The notes beneath the pieces were generated by a model, which searched no databases, was not told where the DNA came from, and was given only the letters and a program-made list of their open reading frames with translations. From NCBI GenBank assembly GCA_022559845.1, contig CM040126.1, forward strand, positions 225,128,641 to 225,192,640: DNA of 64,000 bases. Direction: 5' to 3'. Made by a program: the position numbers and the translations under genes. The stretch comes from Amorphophallus konjac (lineage: Eukaryota > Streptophyta > Magnoliopsida > Alismatales > Araceae). Position 1 is the stretch's first letter, and every line of letters starts with the position of its first letter. Positions 11,556 to 20,243 of this stretch are shown here, in pieces.

Positions 11556-12062
11556 TCAATTTGCCTTTAATAATTCCGTGGTAATAAGGTGTGGTGCATA
11601 TGGTGCTAGTCTTGAAAACTGCAGCTCATACTCTGCTACTGACATCATCCCTTGGCGAAGGGAGGCAAACTCCATGGCCTTCTTTTCCTTCACATGTTCG
11701 GAGAAATACTTGGCACGAAATAAAGTGAGAAAACCATCCCACGTGTGAGGTGCATCGGCCGGAGGTGCCGGGACCGATTTCCACCAAGTACGGACATCCT
11801 TATTCAATTGGAATGTTGCTAGATGGACCTTCTCCTAATCAGTGCATTGAATGACATCAAAGATACGATTCATTTCATCGATCCAATTTTCTGCTTCGTC
11901 TGGATTGGAAGATCCATAGAAACGCGGAGGATTTAGACTCCGGAAATTGTGATGAAGGTCGCCAGCCCGTGCTCCTGCCCCTGCCTGCGCCATGGTTTGC
12001 AATGCCTACGTAAGGCCGGTAACGGTTTGTTGCATGCCATTCCAGTCTATGCGCTGAGCCAT
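11556..12062 (-). pseudogene. gag: Gag N-terminal half, element A
   Basis: ATG at 12062 reads MAQRIDWNGMQQ; then NPPRFYGSSNPDEAENWIDE and WWKSVPAPPADAPHTWDGF, the Retrotrans_gag domain that forms the particle shell. Two TAG stops (12006-12008 and 11835-11837) sit where Gln is expected, both single C-to-T changes. The start was chosen because it is the first ATG after the primer-binding site that leads into the Gag fold. Confidence 0.82.
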
Positions 12063-12275
12063 GATAAGAATAATAAGGTACCTGAGAGAAATATAACAGC
12101 TTGTTATTTCTCGTGAGACTGAAAGAAAATCAATCTTAAAGCTAATAACTATCTCATCCTGGCTCTACCCAATTCTCACATGGGCATGAAAATTCCTTCC
12201 TTGGTTCATAGGTGGGGGTCCTTAACCCTTGGACTTATCCTATGACATGATTCTTTCCTCAAGTCCTGAGACTTA

Positions 12276-12288
12276 GGCTCTGATACCA
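12276..12288 (-). promoter_or_regulatory. Primer-binding site, initiator-Met tRNA (element A)
   Basis: Minus strand TGGTATCAGAGCC, an exact match to the plant initiator-Met tRNA 3' complement, seven bases inside the 5' LTR. Confidence 0.9.
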
Positions 12289-12295
12289 ACTTAAC

Positions 12296-12666
12296 TGTCA
12301 CGTCCCGAGCCTTTATTACAGCGGAAGACTAACTCGGGGAGCGCGAACAGCCGGCATGGTAAGCCTCTTGCAAGCAAGAACGACCAGAGCGCAATACAAT
12401 CACACACATAAATGCAATTGCACATAATTTAATCATACTCCCACTTTATTTCATAAATGATCAATATTCGAAATACAACCACTTTACATCATCTTTCATT
12501 CTACTATACTCAAGAAATAGGAAAATTACATTGACTCAATCTAGACATTATAGACTTCCTAAGTCTTCGCTCATCTTTAATCGCTCTCGGATCCGCTACT
12601 TGAATAATCCGAATCTGACTCACTTTTATTTCCTGAAAAAGATTGGAAATAGGTAATGAGCACACT
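12296..12666 (-). repeat. 5' LTR of element A, first piece
   Basis: Starts TGTCACGTCCCGAG at 12296 and matches 4492-4865 of the left LTR with about eleven differences. It stops at ACACT (12662-12666), the target duplication of element B. The LTR continues at 22922. Confidence 0.93.
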
Positions 12667-13804
12667 TGTAACGACCCGAGAATCCGATTACCGGGAAGGC
12701 CCGATAACCCGAGACTCGCACCGCCACCCACGAGCCCGAAGACTCGGAAGGGTTAAAAGGATGGTGTGGAAACTACACAAGCCTCACAAATAATTGCAGA
12801 AATTAAACAGTTATGATATTAAGCAGGAAATGAATTAACATTTTACATGGTCCACAATAAAATAACAACAACAGCAACAGTAGTCCACGACTAGTACAGT
12901 GACAAGAAAGAAAAGTACAGCTACACGGGGCATCCCCCGGCTCTGACCGCTGGCACTACCTCTGGGCACCCGCACCACGCTTCCGCTGCGCTCCTGACAC
13001 GCTCCCCGAAGGTGGCGCCTCACCTGAAACACGGTGAAAACACGCAGGGAATGAGTCTCGGAACAAGACTCAGTAGGGATCACCCGAACCCTACCTCGTA
13101 AAACGAGAAACCACTACCCTAGCGGTAGGAAGGTACCTCGGAAAGGAAAGCCCTGTACTCTACAGAACTAGACCCTAACGGCACGCAAACCGACACACGT
13201 GCCACGGTACGAGAAGACCGAAACTCAACGGTCGAACCGTCAAAACCCGAAGGTCGGAAACACACGACTGACAGTCTGACACTCCGTACTCGACAGGAGT
13301 ACCACCCACTAGAAGCACAGCCGGTAGCGTCCCCTGACGTCTTACACCGCACCGCAGGTGAACCGCCTGACATGGTAGGTCCTACCCGAGGCGCAAACAC
13401 CGTACAAGTAACCACAACAAGTGACTAGCTGGGGTCACGCCCGTCGACGTGGGTCCAACCGCCCCCAACCACGTGTGCACACACAGACCGCGCGTCCCTG
13501 GTCTGGCCCCCTGACCGGTTTTCCCCTCAGCCGGACTCTGGCTGCAAGACGTGGGGCCCAACGGTAACCGGTCCACAAACCGTCTCTAAAGGTCAGCCCG
13601 TACACCACTCCCTGGTGCGACTAGCACACGCGTACTAGTAGGCTACGACTAGTGGAGGGTCACTGAAGGAGTAGACTCTCAAGTTACGGAAAACAACGCC
13701 CAAGCCCGACAACGTGTGGGAATCACCCCACGCACTAGTCCCGTCGCACGGAGACCACGGTCGGAGAAAAGCGAGGTTGCCACCCTCATGGGGCAACACA
13801 GGAA

Positions 13805-14434
13805 GTGGCGGTCCGACCCTGGACCGTCACAGACAAATGGCGGTCCACTCTAGGGCCGTCACTTACAAATGGCGGTCTAAGGCAGACCGTCACACGGCCA
13901 GAGGGGTAGGGGAAGTGACGCGCCTGCTCCAGTGCGTCGCTTGAAAGTAACGCGCCTGAGACAGGCCGTCACACGGCGCCCCACACCCTCCAAAACCACA
14001 GGGAAAGTAACGCGCTTACCCTAGTGCGTCGCTTGCAAGCAACGCGTCGGGCTCAGTGCGTTACTCGCATGTGACGCGCCTAGACCAGCGCGTCGCATGG
14101 CCCTCACGCTCGGGATGGAAAGGGAAGTGACGCGCCTGCCCCAGCGCGTCGCTTGGCCCATCCACATGGGGGACAACAGGAAGTAACGCTCCTGCCCCAG
14201 TGCGTTACACGCATGTAACGCGCCTATCTCGGTGCGTTACATGGCCTGACCCCCAACGGTCAAAACCCAACGGTCGAAAGCATGTGACGGCCCAGCCCAG
14301 GGGCGTCACTAACAAACGGCGGCCAGTCGCAGGACCGTTACAGCCCTCGACCCCAAAGGCCAACACCCAGGGAAGTAACGCACCCCTCTAGGGGCGTTAC
14401 AAGCATGTGACGGTCACTGGAGTGACCGTCGCTT
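13805..14434. repeat. Array of about fifteen short hairpins in B 3' LTR
   Basis: Successive units start near 13806, 13838, 13869, 13915 and 13946 and continue to 14434. The first are TGGCGGTC, about 8 nt, GACCGTCA; later ones are GTGACGCGC or GTAACGCGC, about 8 nt, GYGCGTYRC. Many are flanked by AA or AT with TT or AT outside, extending stems to 11 bp. The last unit is GTGACGGTC...GACCGTCGC. Stem differences are mostly G.T on the plus strand. The array lies 0.6-1.2 kb downstream of the TATA box, so it should be transcribed. Confidence 0.88.
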
Positions 14435-14997
14435 GCCCCAGAGCACGCTACGGCGGGAAAACCCCAAAAACACTAACCACGCCCCCGTACCTCCACCGGA
14501 GAGGGGGAAAACAAGGGGGAAGACCCCTGGGGACCCCTAGCATGCATCTAAGCCACCAAAACATAGAATCATGGGCTAAAACCATAGATCGGGCGGCTCA
14601 CCCCAAAACATGGAAAAACCCCAAAAACGCCCAAACATGCCTCTCTCGGCCTCCCCGCGGCCTACAAACCACGGAAAAGAACGGCGAAGAGCTAGGGAAC
14701 GTCACCCTACCTCAATGGAGCGAATGCTCCGCCGGATCGTCCACGAATCGCGAAGAACGCTTGAAAACCCTCGTTCTTCCTTAAGCTTCCCACGCTCGCC
14801 GCACGCCCCCACGACCGCCTCGCCGCCGCCCACGTCACCGCGCCGTCGCCCCGCCGCCGTCTGCAGCCGGAGGGGAGCTCGCCGTGGCCAGCCGGGAGGA
14901 AGAGAGGGAGAGGGAGGGAGACACGGTGGAGGAGGAAGGAGGAAGAAGAAGAGAGGAAGAAGAAGATGGTGGGGGAGAGAGAAAAGAAAAAAAAGGG

Positions 14998-15005
14998 TTT
15001 TATAG
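14998..15005 (-). promoter_or_regulatory. TATA box, B 3' LTR
   Basis: Minus strand TTTCTATAAAACCC followed by a pyrimidine-rich stretch, as in plant LTR promoters. The identical copy in the 5' LTR, at 22575-22582, is the one that would drive this element. Confidence 0.65.
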
Positions 15006-15344
15006 AAAAACCCGGAAAATCCGTAAAATTCCAAAAATTAGGAAATCACACCCCCGCGATCCTCGGAACGCACCGATCGCAACGGTACCACTCGTGTCCG
15101 TGTGAACAGCCCGGTTCACCCGCAACGAGCGTCCGAAGAGAAAAGCCGAAACACACACCGGGAATCGGAAAACACACGCGGAAAAAGCCGCGGAACGCCT
15201 CCGGGCCTCCGAAACGACTCCGGATCGCGCCGATCCGAACACGAAAGATGTCCGAAACGAAATTTCGGACACAACGGAGCCGGACACTCCGAAAATTAGA
15301 TCCGGGACCCATGAAGAAGGATCCGAAAGGTCCGGGATATTACA

Positions 15345-15360
15345 GCCCTCCCCCCTTAAG
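15345..15360 (-). promoter_or_regulatory. Polypurine tract, element B
   Basis: Minus strand CTTAAGGGGGGAGGGC immediately before TGTAATATCC of the 3' LTR. Confidence 0.85.
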
Positions 15361-15411
15361 GAATTTCGTCCTCGAAATTGAGAACAACCCAAGGGGAAAG
15401 AAGAGGAAGAC

Positions 15412-18378
15412 TCACTCAAACAGGTACGGGAACTGCTGACGCATCTCATCCTCACGTTCCCACGAAGCCTCACCACCAGAGTGTCGTTGCCACACGACCT
15501 TTACCAAGGGAATGACCTTGTTCCGCAGGCGCTGCTCTCGCCTATCCTCCACGCGGATCGGAAACTCTGGGAGAGAAAGATCTGGAGTCACCTCAGGCCA
15601 AACGGAAAACTCGAGCACATGAGAGTCATCGGGCATATACTTCCGCAACATAGAGACGTGGAACACGTCATGCACCGACGCCAACTCAGAGGGTAACTGC
15701 AACCGGTAAGCAACCTCACCGATGCGCTCCACAATCGCGAAAGGACCAATATAGCGGGGACTCAGCTTCCCACGCCGTCCAAACCGCATCACCCCCTTCA
15801 TCGGAGAAACTCTCAAGAACACATGATCGCCCACGGCGAACTCGAGGGGCTGCCGCCTACGGTCAGCATAGCTCTTCTGCCGACTCTGGGCCGCCAACAT
15901 GTTCTGACGAACCAGGTGCACAACATCCACACATTGCTGCACCAATTCCGGTCCCGTCAAAACACGCTCACCCACCTCAAACCAATCAAGTGGAGTCCGA
16001 CAAGGACGCCCATACAATGCCTCATAAGGAGCCATGCCGATGCTCGAATGAAAGCTGTTGTTATAGGCAAACTCCACTAACGGTAGGTGATGAATCCAAC
16101 TCCCCTGCCACTCCAGGCAGCAGGATCTCAGCATGTCCTCCAAAGTCTGAATGGTCCTCTCAGACTGACCGTCTGACTGTGGATGATACGCCGAGCTAAA
16201 TGCCAACTCCGTGCCAAGAGCTCGCTGGAAACTCCTCCAGAATCCAGAAGTGAAGCGCGGATCCCGATCCGACACGATCGAAATGGGAACCCCATGCAAC
16301 GGCACGATCCGCTCCACATAAAGACGAGCCAACTTAGGCACGCTCCAGCTGACTTTGACCGGTAGCAACCGCGTCACCTTCGTCAGCCGATCCACCAGCA
16401 ACCAAATACTGTCCTGCCCAGTCGGGGTTCTGGGCAACCCCACCACAAAATCCGTGGTCACATGGTCCCACTTCCAAGCAGGAACATCCAAGGGCTGGAG
16501 AGTACCGCCTGGTCGCTGATGCTCTGCCTTCACCTGCTGGCAGATCAGGCACCTGGCCACAAACTCGGCCACATCTCTTTTCATGCCAGGCCACCAGAAC
16601 TGCCTCCGCAAGTTCCGATACATCTTCGTCGCACCCGGGTGTACAGTGTACCTGCTCCCATGAGCCTCGCGTAACACCGCACGACGAACCTGCTCCTCGG
16701 CTGGGACGTACAACCTGCCACGAAACCTCGCAGCACCGTCCTCGCCGAGCTCCACATCAGCCATCGCAAGAATCCGGGGCAACTCAGGGTCCGCATGCTG
16801 AGCCTCTGTCACCTGACGACGGATTGCAGGAGTGACAGTCAGACTCGCAAGCACTGCCAACCCTGGCTCCTGGGGAATCTTGAGCCTGAAAGATACTTCG
16901 GGCACCTGTTCCCAGAGCCTCCACTTCCTCAGCATCAAGGTACTGACCGCAACCTTCCTACTCAAGGCATCGGCGACGACATTCATCCTGCCCGGCTGAT
17001 AAGACAGGGTGAAGTCATAGTCCTTCATGAACTCCATCCAACGCCTCTGTCTGAGGTTCAGATCTCTCTGCGAGAACACATACCTCAAACTCTGATGGTC
17101 AGTGAACACCTCGAACTTCTCACCGTACAGATAATGCCTCCAGATCTTCAGCGCGAAGATCACTGCCGCCAACTCAAGGTCATGGGTAGGGTAGTTCTCC
17201 TCATGGGGCTTTAGCTGCCGAGATGCATAAGCCACCACTCTACCATGCTGCATCAGAACAGCACCCAATCCGACGCCGGAAGCATCTGTACACACCACAA
17301 AACCTCCCGATCCAGAAGGCAAAACCAACACCGGAGCCGAGGTGAGCAATCTCTTCAGTTCCCTAAAGCTCTGCTCACATTCCTCGGACCAGACGAAAGG
17401 CACATCCTTCCGCGTGAGCCTCGTCATCGGGGTCGCAACGCGGGAAAAATCCTGGATAAACCGGCGATAATAACCCGCAAGCCCCAAGAAACTCCGGATC
17501 TCCGTCACCGACCTCGGCCTCGGCCATTGCATCACAGCCTCGACCTTGGCGGGATCCACGGAAATGCCATCACCAGAAATCACGTGCCCCAGAAAGTGCA
17601 CCTCACTGAGCCAAAACTCGCACTTGCTGAGCTTCGCATACAACTGGTGATCTCGCAACGTCTGCAGCACCACACCCAAATGGTACGCATGCTCCTCAGC
17701 AGACCGCGAATAAACAAGGATGTCATCCACGAAAATGACCACGAACTGGTCCAAATACGGGTGGAACACCCTCTGCATCAAGTCCATGAAGGCTGCTGGG
17801 GCATTGGTGAGCCCAAACGGCATCACCAGAAACTCATAATGCCCGTACCTCGTACTGAACGCAGTCTTCTCCACATCGGACTCGCGAATTCTCAGCTGAT
17901 AGTAACCGGACCGCAAATCAATCCGCGAGAACACTCGCGCGGACTGCAGCTGGTCGAACAAGTCATCAATCCGCGGCAATGGATACTTGTTCTTAATGGT
18001 CACTTCATTCAGCTGTCGATAGTCAATGCACAACCGCAGACTACCGTCCTTCTTCTTCACAAACAACACGGGCGCACCCCAAGGGGAAAAGCTCGGACGA
18101 ATGTACCCCTTGGCCAATAGTTCCTGCAACTGCGCCCTCAACTCCCTCAACTCCGCGGGGGCCATACGGTAGGGAGCCTTCGCCAAAGGTCCCGTACCAG
18201 GTACAACCTCGATCACGAAATCGATCTCCCGCTGGGGAGGTAATCCAGGCAACTCCTCAGGAAAAACATCGGGAAACTCGCACACCACCGCAATGTCCTC
18301 GACATTCGGCTCCATCCGGTCAGACACAACCACAGACGCGAGAAAACCCTGACAACCTGAATCAAGCAATCGACGGGC
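15412..18378 (-). CDS. pol: Pol polyprotein (RT, RNase H, integrase, chromodomain-like), element B
   Basis: Open for about 985 codons after a TGA (18379-18381), in the same frame as gag-protease. Counting from the TTG at 18369: RT has [12 protein letters not shown] (Asp151) and [11 protein letters not shown] (Asp216, Asp217). RNase H has Asp362 (CTDAS), Glu399, Asp424 and Asp467 (ADALSR). Integrase has His570, His577, Cys607, Cys610, then Asp640, Asp701 and Glu737, an exact DD35E spacing. GPF-type C-terminal domain at about 845-910; chromodomain-like tail at about 936-985. All catalytic residues are present. There is no ATG near the start, so it should be made as part of Gag-Pol, which needs readthrough of the TGA. 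Confidence 0.93.
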   Translation of the reverse strand, partial: ARRLLDSGCQGFLASVVVSDRMEPNVEDIAVVCEFPDVFPEELPGLPPQREIDFVIEVVPGTGPLAKAPYRMAPAELRELRAQLQELLAKGYIRPSFSPWGAPVLFVKKKDGSLRLCIDYRQLNEVTIKNKYPLPRIDDLFDQLQSARVFSRIDLRSGYYQLRIRESDVEKTAFSTRYGHYEFLVMPFGLTNAPAAFMDLMQRVFHPYLDQFVVIFVDDILVYSRSAEEHAYHLGVVLQTLRDHQLYAKLSKCEFWLSEVHFLGHVISGDGISVDPAKVEAVMQWPRPRSVTEIRSFLGLAGYYRRFIQDFSRVATPMTRLTRKDVPFVWSEECEQSFRELKRLLTSAPVLVLPSGSGGFVVCTDASGVGLGAVLMQHGRVVAYASRQLKPHEENYPTHDLELAAVIFALKIWRHYLYGEKFEVFTDHQSLRYVFSQRDLNLRQRRWMEFMKDYDFTLSYQPGRMNVVADALSRKVAVSTLMLRKWRLWEQVPEVSFRLKIPQEPGLAVLASLTVTPAIRRQVTEAQHADPELPRILAMADVELGEDGAARFRGRLYVPAEEQVRRAVLREAHGSRYTVHPGATKMYRNLRRQFWWPGMKRDVAEFVARCLICQQVKAEHQRPGGTLQPLDVPAWKWDHVTTDFVVGLPRTPTGQDSIWLLVDRLTKVTRLLPVKVSWSVPKLARLYVERIVPLHGVPISIVSDRDPRFTSGFWRSFQRALGTELAFSSAYHPQSDGQSERTIQTLEDMLRSCCLEWQGSWIHHLPLVEFAYNNSFHSSIGMAPYEALYGRPCRTPLDWFEVGERVLTGPELVQQCVDVVHLVRQNMLAAQSRQKSYADRRRQPLEFAVGDHVFLRVSPMKGVMRFGRRGKLSPRYIGPFAIVERIGEVAYRLQLPSELASVHDVFHVSMLRKYMPDDSHVLEFSVWPEVTPDLSLPEFPIRVEDRREQRLRNKVIPLVKVVWQRHSGGEASWEREDEMRQQFPYLFE

Positions 18379-20079
18379 TCAAATAGCAGAGATAAGAAAT
18401 CGAGAAGAGGCGGAACGGATACCTTGGAAATAGAAGGTCCTCTTGCTCGGATGTTGGAAGTAGACCCTCTTCATCCCACAATCCACCACCGCTCCATGAG
18501 TCTCGAGCCAATCCATGCCTAGAATCACGTCGTAATCCCGAAGCTGCAACGCATACAACCTGCCTGGCATACTCCGCCCATCGATCCACACCGGAACCTG
18601 GTCGAAGCAATACGGAGTGACCATAAAGTCACCCGAAGGCAACTCCACAGCCAAATCACAGGACAACTGGGTCACCGGCTCCTCGACGCTCGACGCGAAA
18701 TCCTCCGAAATGAACGAATGAGACGCGCCAGAATCAAATAAAACCCGAGCCGCACAACCCAAAATCTGAACGGTACCTTCCACGAGCTGCGACGCCATTG
18801 CCTCTGCCCTGGTCAAGTGCGTGATCTGGCCACGAGCTCTCTGCCTGCCTCCCACACTAGCTGACCTGGGTAGCGGCGGATACTGTCCCTGCTGCTGCTG
18901 CTGCTGGGAAACCTGCTGCTGCGGCGGCCTCTGAGGACAGTCACGCGCCATGTGCCCTGGCTGGTCACACCGAAAACAGATGATCGGCGCCGTGCACTGC
19001 CTGCCTGGGTGGGTCCCACTACACCGTGGACAAGGTCCTCGCGATCCACCCACCGATCCCTGTCGCTGCAAAGGAAACGGCTGCTGCACACTGCCCGATG
19101 AAGCCTGCCCCTGATCCCTGGACTTCTTCTTGCCGAACCCTCTCTTGAAGAACTTTTTGACCTTCGTGCCAAAGGACGCAGATCCTGTCACCGAAGCTGC
19201 CGATGCCGGTACTCCTGAACCACCCGACGCAGACTGAAAGAAACCCTGCTGCTGAGTAGCCGACTGCTGGCTGCGACCTGACACAGACTGCCCCTGGCTG
19301 ATCGGTCCTCGAGTCCTCTGCATATCCATCTCCAAGGAAATCGCAACACGAGACGCCGTCTCGAGATCAGTGGCCCCATTCGCGATCAGATGGTGCCTCA
19401 GCTCCAGCCTCAAGCCCTGCACAAACTGCGTCGTCCTCACCCTCTCATGCTCCATGATATGAGGTGCGTACCGACCCAGCTCGACAAATCGGGCCCTGTA
19501 CTGCAACACGGACATGTCACCCTGCACCAGCTCCAGAAACTCCCGCATCCGCTGCGTAGCAACAATATCTGGACAGTACGTACGCTCGAAAGCACTGACA
19601 AAGTCATCCCACTCGATCTGCTCAAGCGGACGAAGCTGAAAGGACGTCTTCCACTCGGAAGACCACCACCTCCGAGCCGTACCCTGCAACTGGTTGTAGG
19701 CCAACACCACTCTGTCCTCGACAGCACTCTTCGCAGAACTGAACACCCGCTCCATCTCATCAAGCCAATCACGAGCCGCATCAGGGTCTGCCTGGCCGCT
19801 AAAGTAAGGTGGATGGAACGGCATGAAATCCCTCACTGCTCGGCCTGGCCCACCCCTGACTGACGAGCCCTCACCGGCCTCTCCGCCGAACTGCTGAGCC
19901 ATGAGATGGTACATGCCACGGAGAAAACCCTCGGCCCCCGGAGCCCTCGCAGCATCCGCGGCCTCGGTAGCTCCCGGAACTCTGCTATGCTCCTCCTGGT
20001 CCCTCTGGACCCCCTGCTGGATCTCCTGACCTCCAGCCGACTGCCCCTGCTGAGAGCGAGAACTCCTCCTCGGCGCCAT
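18379..20079 (-). CDS. gag-pro: Gag and aspartic protease, element B
   Basis: I place the start at ATG 20079 (MAPRRSSRSQQG) because homologous Tekay Gag proteins, including E's at 62438 (MAPRR), begin so; the frame stays open up to 20136. It gives 566 residues. Retrotrans_gag domain at about 85-235 (FHPPYFSGQADPDAARDWL, RMREFLELVQGDMSVLQY, GRYAPHIM). Basic, Gln/Ser-rich linker, then two zinc knuckles: a variant C-X2-C-X3-H-X4-C and a canonical one in CFRCDQPGHMARDC. Protease follows with ARVLFDSGASHSFIS and YDVILGMDWL. It ends ISAI then TGA; in element A the aligned position is a sense codon. The stop lies after protease, not between Gag and protease. Confidence 0.93.
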   Translation of the reverse strand: MAPRRSSRSQQGQSAGGQEIQQGVQRDQEEHSRVPGATEAADAARAPGAEGFLRGMYHLMAQQFGGEAGEGSSVRGGPGRAVRDFMPFHPPYFSGQADPDAARDWLDEMERVFSSAKSAVEDRVVLAYNQLQGTARRWWSSEWKTSFQLRPLEQIEWDDFVSAFERTYCPDIVATQRMREFLELVQGDMSVLQYRARFVELGRYAPHIMEHERVRTTQFVQGLRLELRHHLIANGATDLETASRVAISLEMDMQRTRGPISQGQSVSGRSQQSATQQQGFFQSASGGSGVPASAASVTGSASFGTKVKKFFKRGFGKKKSRDQGQASSGSVQQPFPLQRQGSVGGSRGPCPRCSGTHPGRQCTAPIICFRCDQPGHMARDCPQRPPQQQVSQQQQQQGQYPPLPRSASVGGRQRARGQITHLTRAEAMASQLVEGTVQILGCAARVLFDSGASHSFISEDFASSVEEPVTQLSCDLAVELPSGDFMVTPYCFDQVPVWIDGRSMPGRLYALQLRDYDVILGMDWLETHGAVVDCGMKRVYFQHPSKRTFYFQGIRSASSRFLISAI

Positions 20080-20229
20080 CCTCGCTCCTGAAGCACAAGA
20101 CAGAAAACTCAGAAACGGAAGGTCAGAATAAAACACGCGGTGCCCCGTGCCAGCGTCACATGTACATCATCGTTGTGGACTAGTGGACCAATACAATTAC
20201 CTATAATTCCCATGTAATTCCACAACCGC

Positions 20230-20241
20230 GCTCTGATACCA
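20230..20241 (-). promoter_or_regulatory. Primer-binding site, initiator-Met tRNA (element B)
   Basis: Minus strand TGGTATCAGAGC, two bases inside the 5' LTR end at 20244. Confidence 0.9.
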
Positions 20242-20243
20242 GC

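Larger units (their letters stand above)
12667..15344 (-). repeat. 3' LTR of element B
   Basis: On the minus strand it runs from TGTAATATCCCGG (15344) to CGGGTCGTTACA (12667). TATA box at 14998-15005, then a CT-rich leader (minus strand) over 14890-14990, then a hairpin array at 13805-14434. Short frames in it are low-complexity and are not genes. Confidence 0.95.

Noticed and set aside
13805..14434. CRISPR-like array
   Set aside because: Units are inverted repeats with variable arms, lie in both LTRs of a plant retrotransposon, and have no constant direct repeat with unique spacers or cas genes.
14610..15476. Several 110-158 codon frames in B LTR and LTR border, repeated at 22187-23011
   Set aside because: Overlapping on both strands, low-complexity Arg/Lys/Pro composition, and inside the LTR promoter region.
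17245..18120. Plus-strand 291-codon open frame
   Set aside because: Exactly opposite the RT coding region of element B; an antisense shadow without its own domain.
18379..18381. Selenocysteine TGA
   Set aside because: Land plants lack the selenocysteine insertion machinery, and the site is not in a redox motif.
20230..20241. tRNA gene remnant at CTCTGATACCA motifs
   Set aside because: Only 12-13 bases adjacent to LTRs; these are primer-binding sites.
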